Source of the DNA: an uncultured Pseudomonadota bacterium
Lineage (GTDB): Bacteria > Pseudomonadota > Gammaproteobacteria > Burkholderiales > Rhodocyclaceae
Assembly (NCBI GenBank): GCA_903939665.1
Contig: CAJAHZ010000142.1
Span: 1 to 12,523, forward strand
Direction of reading: 5' to 3'
DNA: 12,523 nucleotides
Shown: in pieces, positions 7,155-12,523 of the stretch
How positions within the stretch are numbered: the first letter of the stretch is position 1
Layout: each line of letters begins with the position of its first letter
Notes under the pieces: model-generated
What the model was told of the DNA's origin: nothing
The model's input: only the letters and a program-made list of their open reading frames with translations
Databases searched by the model: none
Made by a program: the position numbers and the translations under genes

Positions 7155-8882
7155 CTATGCTATGGACATCTGCCGACCGAGCAGAACGGCTGCTTCGGAA
7201 GCAGGTACCGGCTTGCTGAAAAAATAACCCTGATACTCCTCGCAACCCAGGTCGGCGATGAAACGCAGGTGTTCCGCCGTTTCCACGCCCTCGGTAATCA
7301 CCGACATGCTGAAACTACGCGCCAGAAGAACGACCGCGCGGGTAATCGCCGCATCGCCGGGATCGGTTGTGATATTGCGCACGAAAGACTGATCGACCTT
7401 CAGCACATCGAGCGGGAATCGTTTGAGGTAAGTGAGACTGGAATAACCCGTACCGAAATCGTCAAGCGCCAGCTTGACGCCCAGCGACTTCAGGCGGTGC
7501 ATGATGGCGATCGCTCGCTCGGCGCCTTGCATTGCTGTTCCCTCGGTAATCTCGAGTTCCAGCGAAGCAGCGGGCAAACCGGTACGCGACAGCACGCCAC
7601 TGACCAGTGCGCAGAGATCGTCGTCAGAAAACTGGCGGGCCGACAGATTGACGGCCATCCGCAAGGGCGAAAACCCCTGATCGATCCAGGCCTTGGCCTG
7701 AACGCAGGCCGCTTCGAGAATCCAGGCGCCAATGGCGACGATCTGGCCGCTCTCCTCGGCAATCGGAATGAAGCGGACGGGCGAGATTTGCCCGAGCTCC
7801 GGATGCTGCCAGCGTATCAAGGCCTCAAAACCGATAATGCGACCGCTGATCACGTTAAGTTGCGGCTGGTAATAAACCTCCAGTTCGCCGCGCTCGATCG
7901 CGCGATGCAAATCGTTGTGGAGGCGCAAGCGATCGCCGGCCGCCGCATTCATCTCCGGCGCAAAATAGGCAAAACCGGAACCGCCGCCGCGCTTGGCTTC
8001 GCCGAGCGCCGTTTCCGCGTGCTCAAGCAGCACATCACTGCTCACACCGTCATGTGGATACAGACTGATCCCGGCGCTGGCATCAATAAACAACTCCTGC
8101 CCCTCAATACTGACCGGCTCAGCAATATGCGCAAGCAGGCGTCTGGCCAGATCGTCGACATGATCGTTGCCGCCCACCTCGGCCAGCGTGACCGCAAACA
8201 GAACACCGCCCAGGCGTGCAACACCATCAAAAGGGCTTGAGCAGATCGAGCGGTCGATTTCAGCCTGCAAACGATCAGCGATCGCCCGTAACAGGCGATC
8301 CCCCGCGGCATGGCCAAGAGAATCGTTGATGCGGCTGAAGCCTTCGAGCCCGACAACGATCAGCGCCAGCCGGCCCTGCTGACGACTCATTGCCGCGAGC
8401 GCATGCGGCAGGCGTTCAAGCAAAGCCTCGCGATTGGGCAAGTCGGTTACCGGATCAACCACCCGCAAACGCCGGGCCTCGGCGGACAAACGGTCGTTTT
8501 CAGCCCGCTGGGCCGCCGCACGCTCCAGACGCGAGCGCAGCGCCGCGAGCAATTCATCGCGCTGAAAAGGCTTGGTCAGGTAATCATCGGCGCCAATATT
8601 CATTCCCTGGCGCATGGCGGAGCGATCGGCCATGGCCGTCAGCAGGATGACCGGGATTTGCGACATCGATGGGTCGCTGCGCATCGCGCCAAGCAGCGCA
8701 TGGCCGTCCATCACCGGCATCATGACATCGCTGAGCACCAGATCGGGCTTGCGTGCAGCAATGCACTTGAGCGCTTCCGCCCCGTTTTCAGCCCCTTCTG
8801 TGGTGAAACCTTCGATGCCAAGCAGGCGCTGCAGATTACTGCGAATGGTCGGCTCATCCTCGACCACGAGAATAAGACTCAT
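7155..8882 (-). CDS. Receiver-GGDEF-EAL response regulator, likely c-di-GMP phosphodiesterase
   Basis: The protein has 575 residues and three domains. The receiver (about 1-118) has Glu8-Asp9, phospho-acceptor Asp52, Thr82 and Lys104. The GGDEF domain (about 142-305) has GGVLF at 225-229 in place of GGDEF, and SPFD rather than RxxD at the inhibitory-site position, so it should neither make nor be inhibited by c-di-GMP. The EAL domain (about 320-565) keeps its catalytic set: EAL at 353-355, Asn412 in VNLSARQF, Glu444 in LEITEG, Asp474-Asp475 in DDFGTGYSSL, Lys495, Glu531 in ITEGVET and Gln551. It should hydrolyse c-di-GMP to pGpG in the cytoplasm, gated by phosphorylation of the receiver. The degenerate GGDEF may sense GTP or serve as a dimer interface. 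Its ATG overlaps the stop of the preceding receiver gene (ATGA), indicating translational coupling. Confidence 0.93.
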   Translation of the reverse strand: MSLILVVEDEPTIRSNLQRLLGIEGFTTEGAENGAEALKCIAARKPDLVLSDVMMPVMDGHALLGAMRSDPSMSQIPVILLTAMADRSAMRQGMNIGADDYLTKPFQRDELLAALRSRLERAAAQRAENDRLSAEARRLRVVDPVTDLPNREALLERLPHALAAMSRQQGRLALIVVGLEGFSRINDSLGHAAGDRLLRAIADRLQAEIDRSICSSPFDGVARLGGVLFAVTLAEVGGNDHVDDLARRLLAHIAEPVSIEGQELFIDASAGISLYPHDGVSSDVLLEHAETALGEAKRGGGSGFAYFAPEMNAAAGDRLRLHNDLHRAIERGELEVYYQPQLNVISGRIIGFEALIRWQHPELGQISPVRFIPIAEESGQIVAIGAWILEAACVQAKAWIDQGFSPLRMAVNLSARQFSDDDLCALVSGVLSRTGLPAASLELEITEGTAMQGAERAIAIMHRLKSLGVKLALDDFGTGYSSLTYLKRFPLDVLKVDQSFVRNITTDPGDAAITRAVVLLARSFSMSVITEGVETAEHLRFIADLGCEEYQGYFFSKPVPASEAAVLLGRQMSIA

Positions 8883-9256
8883 GGCAAACCCTTGGCTGCC
8901 AGATGCCGCGCGATCAGTCCGCGCACATCGCCCAGAATGAAGGGCTTCGTGACATACGCGCTCGCACCGTGCTGAAGGCCGCGCTCGACTTGCTCCCGCG
9001 ATGCGCCGGCGGTCAGAAAGATGAACGGTGTCTTGGCAATCGACGGATCGGCGCGCAATGCATCAAGCACGCCGACACCGTCCAGCACCGGCATCATCAT
9101 GTCGCACAGAATCAGATCAGGTCGCAAGCTGCGCGCCATAGCGAGCCCCTCCTGGCCGTTTTCGGCCTCGAACAGCTCGTGGCCCTCAAGCCTCAGAAAG
9201 CGCAACAGATTGGCGCGAATCGGCGCCTCGTCTTCAATTACAAGAATTCTTGCCAT
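8879..9256 (-). CDS. Stand-alone receiver protein (CheY-like response regulator)
   Basis: The protein is 125 residues, a receiver domain and nothing else. Phosphotransfer residues are Glu8-Asp9 in VIEDE, phospho-acceptor Asp52 in CDMMMPVLDG, Thr82 in LTAG and Lys104 in TKPF. By hand it aligns without gaps to the receiver of the next gene, with about 53 of the first 106 residues identical, so the two look like a duplication. It lies 46 nt after the histidine kinase stop and overlaps the next start by 4 nt (ATGA). The kinase is the obvious phosphodonor. With no output domain it probably acts through a partner protein, or competes for phosphate with the other two receivers. No convincing ribosome binding site precedes its ATG. 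Confidence 0.9.
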   Translation of the reverse strand: MARILVIEDEAPIRANLLRFLRLEGHELFEAENGQEGLAMARSLRPDLILCDMMMPVLDGVGVLDALRADPSIAKTPFIFLTAGASREQVERGLQHGASAYVTKPFILGDVRGLIARHLAAKGLP

Positions 9257-9302
9257 GATTCAATCAATTGACACCCAGGTTATTTCAACGATTTTGAGAA
9301 AA

Positions 9303-11054
9303 TCATTCGAACTGTCGCAAACACCCCGCTTCGAACCACTCGCAAGAAGCGCACGAGTCGACACCGCTCATGCTGACCTCACATCCCGCCAGAGGCAAGC
9401 CGCTCACCGGCAGTTTTACCGTAAACCGGGCGCCCCGACCCAACTCACTCTCCACTTTTATCCTGCCACCGTGCACCGCGACCGACCTGCTGACAATCGC
9501 CAGCCCCAGGCCGGTGCCCGGAATGTTGCCAACGTTCGTCGCGCGATGGAAAGACTCGAACAATTTTGGCAAATCGCCGGCAGGAATCCCGATCCCCTGA
9601 TCGGCCACCACAAAAGATGCCACACAATCCTCAATACGCACTGAAAAATCAACCACACCGCCATCGGGCGAATATTTCAGCGCGTTCGACAGAAGGTTGC
9701 CCAGAATATGCCGCAGCAATTTTTCGTCCATGGCGACCGGCACGCCCCCGGTATCGATATCGATACGAAGCTCCGGGCGCAAACCTGCGACCTCCTCGGC
9801 GGCAACCTCGGACTCGGCGGCAAGTTCACGACAAAAGCGTTCAAGATCGAGCGCAACCGGCGAACATTCAAGACGTCCCGCATCCGCCTGACCGATGATC
9901 AATACGTCATCCAGCATCTGCGTCATGCGCATGACGCCCGTCTCAATGCCGTCAAACAAGCCGTCGCGTTCTTTCTTTTCAAGCCGCTCGCTGTAATGGC
10001 GCAGCAGTTCTGCCGACGAAAGAATGGTCGACAGTGGCGTCCGGAACTCATGCGAGGTCATCGAGACAAAGCGCGACTTCATGTGATTGAGCTCTTTCTG
10101 CTGAGCCAGCGCCGCCTGAACATCAGCCTCTGCCCGCTTGCGCGCCGAAATATCGAGCACCACCCAGACGGTTCCCTGACACAGATCGGCGGGATTAACC
10201 GCCTTCCCGGAAATGGAGCCCCAGAACATGGCGCCATTGCAGCGGCGCAACTGCAATTCGGTTTCATAGACTTGCCCCGCACGCACCGCTGACGAAACCT
10301 CTCCGCCGACACGAAGGTAGGCTTCGCGGCTCGAATAGAGGGACTCCAGGGATCGATCAAGGTAGTCGTCAAGCCGCCCGCCAAACATCTCCAGCATGCC
10401 CCGGTTAGCCCAGTGCACGCGCCCTTCGGGGTTGAGAAAGGCAATGCCGACCATCGAGTGCTCAAGCACCGTCTCACGCTCGACCAGCGTGCGCCGCAGA
10501 TTTCCCTCCAACTGCTTGCGCGCACTGATGTCGGTAAAGAAACACAAGGTCGCGATCCGCCCTTCCCATTGAATAAGCACCGCCCCCACTTCAAGCCAGG
10601 TCGCCGTCCCATCCTTGTGCACAACACGAAAATCGTAGCGCGGCTCGACCGTTTCACCGCCCAGTCGCCGCTGATGCCGGGAAAGCACCTGCTCACGATC
10701 ATCCGGATGAACGATTCTCTGAAACTCGATGCTGTACAACTCTTCAGTCGAATATCCGGTGATTTCGCAGGCACGCGGGTTGGCAAACACCATGCACCCG
10801 TCCTGGACAAGGGCAATGCCCTCACGAACGTTCTCGATTACCAGGCGATATTTTTCCTCGGAGTCGCGCAAGGCATGCCGGGCCGTCTCAAGCGCCTCGC
10901 CTCTTTCGGACAGTTCTGTCGTCCGTTCGACAATCCGGCTTTCCAATTGGCGATTCAGATCGTTCAGGCAGATTTCCGGCTCGCGCCGCACCGCGACATC
11001 TGTCGCCACACCGTTTCTGTTGCAGGTATTCACGGCGCAGCTCTCCGCGTGCAC
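9303..11054 (-). CDS. Soluble PAS-PAS sensor histidine kinase with cysteine-rich tail
   Basis: The frame encodes up to 583 residues from a GTG at 11054. A GTG at 11033 (residue 8) has the better ribosome binding site, GGAGAG with 7-nt spacing, so the real protein may be 576 residues. Domain order: a short N-terminus with Cys6, Cys11 and Cys29; a coiled-coil signalling helix (about 30-66); PAS1 (about 68-180); PAS2 (about 190-305); HisKA with phospho-acceptor His335 in SHEFRTP; HATPase with the N-box around Asn453/Asn457, DQGIGI at 485-490 and GTGLGL at 513-518. No transmembrane or signal segment is visible, so it should be a cytoplasmic sensor. The last 26 residues hold Cys558, Cys568, Cys571 and Cys578, spaced C-x9-C-x2-C-x6-C, beyond the normal end of the ATPase domain. 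It heads an operon of three receivers. The ligand is unknown; the cysteines suggest redox, metal or cofactor sensing. Confidence 0.92.
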   Translation of the reverse strand: MHAESCAVNTCNRNGVATDVAVRREPEICLNDLNRQLESRIVERTTELSERGEALETARHALRDSEEKYRLVIENVREGIALVQDGCMVFANPRACEITGYSTEELYSIEFQRIVHPDDREQVLSRHQRRLGGETVEPRYDFRVVHKDGTATWLEVGAVLIQWEGRIATLCFFTDISARKQLEGNLRRTLVERETVLEHSMVGIAFLNPEGRVHWANRGMLEMFGGRLDDYLDRSLESLYSSREAYLRVGGEVSSAVRAGQVYETELQLRRCNGAMFWGSISGKAVNPADLCQGTVWVVLDISARKRAEADVQAALAQQKELNHMKSRFVSMTSHEFRTPLSTILSSAELLRHYSERLEKKERDGLFDGIETGVMRMTQMLDDVLIIGQADAGRLECSPVALDLERFCRELAAESEVAAEEVAGLRPELRIDIDTGGVPVAMDEKLLRHILGNLLSNALKYSPDGGVVDFSVRIEDCVASFVVADQGIGIPAGDLPKLFESFHRATNVGNIPGTGLGLAIVSRSVAVHGGRIKVESELGRGARFTVKLPVSGLPLAGCEVSMSGVDSCASCEWFEAGCLRQFE

Positions 11055-11191
11055 GATGCAGGCGCGGAGCGTCCGATGAGAGGCTTTTTGGAAAATGATG
11101 CTGCCATTGCTGCCATTGAATTCCCCGCAACCGGCTAACAGACGGTTAGCTTAGCATACGCCTACAGCATACAACCAGAGCAACAAGCGAT

Positions 11192-12523
11192 TCAGCGCCG
11201 GCTTCGTGCGATCTGCCGTGACAGGGCAATCAGGGGCAATAGACCGACCGCGACAATCGCCAGCGCCGCCGTCGACGCTTCGGCCAGGCGCTCGTCCGAC
11301 GCCAGCGTATAAGCCTGTGTCGCCAGCGTATCGAAGTTGAAAGGACGCATGACCAGCGTTGCCGGCAACTCCTTCATCACATCGACAAACACCAGCAGGC
11401 CGGCCGTAAACAGGCTGCCGCGCAAGATCGGCAGGTGCACACGGCGCAAGGCTTCGCCCTGCCCGGCCCCCAGACTGCGCGCCGCATCGTCCATGCTGGC
11501 AGTGATCTTGGCCAGGCTGGAACCCACCGACTGCAAAGCCACGGCAAGAAAACGCACAAGGTAGGCATAGACCAGTGCCGCAATACCCCCTGTGATCAAC
11601 AAACCCGGATTGTTGCCGAACCAGAGCATCCATTGTCCGACCAGCCAGTTATCGAGCCGCGTCACGGGAATTAGCACGCCGACCGCAATGACCGAACCGG
11701 GTACCGCATAGCCCAGACTGACCAGACGGTTTAGCGCACGCGCCGGCAAGCCTCGGGAAAGGCGCGCACCATAGGCCAGCAGTAAAGCCAGCGCCACCGC
11801 AACCAACGCCGTCAGCCCGGCCAGCACAAAACTGTTGCGCGCCAGGGCAAGGAATCGTTCGCCGAATTGCGCATCGCCGTCGGTCAGCGCCAGACGCAGG
11901 AGCAGACTCGCCGGCAGCAAAAAGCCGAGGATCAACGGGACGGCGCAAAGCAGCGTGGCAGCCGCCGCATGCCAGCCGCGCAAACGATAGCCGGCGAGCG
12001 GACGATTGCGCCCCGTCGTATTGTGAAAGCGTGCTCGACCGCGCGAGCCGTGTTCAATCAGCAGCAGAACGATGACAAAACCGAGCAACGCCGCCGCCAG
12101 TTGGGCTGCCGCGATACGGTCGCCGAGCGAGAACCAGGCGCGGTAAATTCCGGTGGTGAAAGTCGACACGCCAAAGTAGGACACGGTACCGTAATCGGCC
12201 AGCGTCTCCATCAGCGCCAAAGTCGCCCCGGCTGCTACCGCCGGACGCGCGAGCGGCAGGGATACGCGAAAAAAACTGCGCCAAGGCCCCAGCCCGAGCG
12301 TGCGCGCCGCTTCCAGCATGCCGCTGGCACGCTCGATGAACGCCGTGCGCACCAGCAGATAGACATAGGGATAGAGAACAAAAACGAACATCAGCACCGC
12401 ACCGCCAAGCGTGCGCACATCCGGAAACCAATAATCGGCGCGGCTCCAGCCGAAAGACTCACGCAAGGCGCACTGCAGCGGACCGACGAACTGCAGAAAA
12501 TCGGTATAGACATAGGCCAGAAC
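11192..12523 (-). CDS. Fe(III) ABC transporter permease, N-terminus cut by window edge
   Basis: The frame is open from the right edge to a TGA at 11192, giving 443 visible residues. A TTG codon at 12466 is internal, because coding continues through 19 more codons to base 12523. The reading AYVYTDFLQFVGPLQCAL followed by DYWFPDVRTLGG and LYPYVYLL is typical of the fused two-half FbpB/SfuB-type permeases that move ferric iron across the inner membrane. Two cytoplasmic ATPase-docking EAA loops are visible: EAARTLGLG at visible residues 71-79 and DDAARSLGAG at 345-354, each followed by a Leu-Pro. Many hydrophobic segments lie between. About 100 N-terminal residues are probably missing. It lies upstream of the histidine kinase on the same strand with a 137-nt gap and no obvious intrinsic terminator, so read-through is possible. 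Its likely partner is the Fe(III)-binding protein at 5648-6673; no ATPase gene is in view. Confidence 0.9.
   Translation of the reverse strand, partial: VLAYVYTDFLQFVGPLQCALRESFGWSRADYWFPDVRTLGGAVLMFVFVLYPYVYLLVRTAFIERASGMLEAARTLGLGPWRSFFRVSLPLARPAVAAGATLALMETLADYGTVSYFGVSTFTTGIYRAWFSLGDRIAAAQLAAALLGFVIVLLLIEHGSRGRARFHNTTGRNRPLAGYRLRGWHAAAATLLCAVPLILGFLLPASLLLRLALTDGDAQFGERFLALARNSFVLAGLTALVAVALALLLAYGARLSRGLPARALNRLVSLGYAVPGSVIAVGVLIPVTRLDNWLVGQWMLWFGNNPGLLITGGIAALVYAYLVRFLAVALQSVGSSLAKITASMDDAARSLGAGQGEALRRVHLPILRGSLFTAGLLVFVDVMKELPATLVMRPFNFDTLATQAYTLASDERLAEASTAALAIVAVGLLPLIALSRQIARSRR

Noticed and set aside
7269..8240. A 323-codon open frame on the plus strand, opposite the EAL gene
   Set aside because: It mirrors a gene with intact catalytic motifs, has no ribosome binding site I can support, and shows no domain.
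11100..11117. Two tandem copies of GCTGCCATT just upstream of the kinase start
   Set aside because: The unit is 9 bp and present only twice in the gap; it is too short to distinguish from chance.
11055..11141. Upstream in-frame extension of the kinase that would read LLAGC, like a lipobox
   Set aside because: The extension has no ATG, GTG or TTG start before the in-frame stop at 11151-11153 (only a CTG), and no hydrophobic signal segment. The resemblance to a lipoprotein signal is coincidence.
11134..11150. Inverted repeat GCTAAC / GTTAGC with a 5-nt centre between permease and kinase
   Set aside because: The arms are only 6 bp and no T run follows on the minus strand, so it is not a convincing terminator. 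It could be an operator, but nothing supports that.

Overview
The window is GC-rich with short AT-rich gaps. Its gene content suggests a betaproteobacterium, and the PrpE, AcuI/YhdH, NlpC/P60 and FutA/FbpA-type proteins together look like Rhodocyclales (Dechloromonas/Azonexus-like). That placement is inference from protein character, not a database match.

Layout, left to right. (1) The 5' part of a minus-strand gene for an exported ankyrin-repeat protein runs off the left edge (1-387). (2) A minus-strand gene trio spans 4648 to 533: an AcuI/YhdH-type acrylyl-CoA reductase, a receiver-GGDEF response regulator, and PrpE propionyl-CoA synthetase. It is probably one operon, with a promoter and a near-palindrome upstream (4706-4750) and an intrinsic terminator behind it (431-470). 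(3) Two plus-strand genes follow: a secreted NlpC/P60 peptidase with its own terminator, and a periplasmic Fe(III)-binding protein preceded by a Fur-box-like site. (4) A minus-strand signalling operon lies at 11054 to 6664: a soluble PAS-PAS histidine kinase, a stand-alone receiver, a receiver-GGDEF-EAL protein and a second stand-alone receiver. (5) A minus-strand Fe(III) ABC permease, truncated by the right edge, lies just upstream of the kinase.

How it may work together. AcuI reduces acrylyl-CoA to propionyl-CoA and PrpE activates propionate (and in some bacteria acrylate), so the trio feeds propionyl-CoA metabolism. The regulator between them has lost its cyclase signature (AGSQF in place of GGDEF) but keeps an RxxD inhibitory-site motif at the canonical distance. 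That is the pattern of a c-di-GMP receptor rather than a cyclase.

The kinase operon offers three phosphorylatable receivers to one kinase. One receiver drives an EAL domain with all its catalytic residues, beside a dead GGDEF domain (GGVLF). The kinase has no membrane segments and carries an unusual cysteine-rich C-terminal tail. The operon is flanked on both sides by iron-uptake genes, so an iron- or redox-linked c-di-GMP response is a plausible hypothesis, but it is unproven.

No RNA genes, insertion sequences, CRISPR arrays or long repeats were seen, and no gene-free stretch exceeds about 340 bases.
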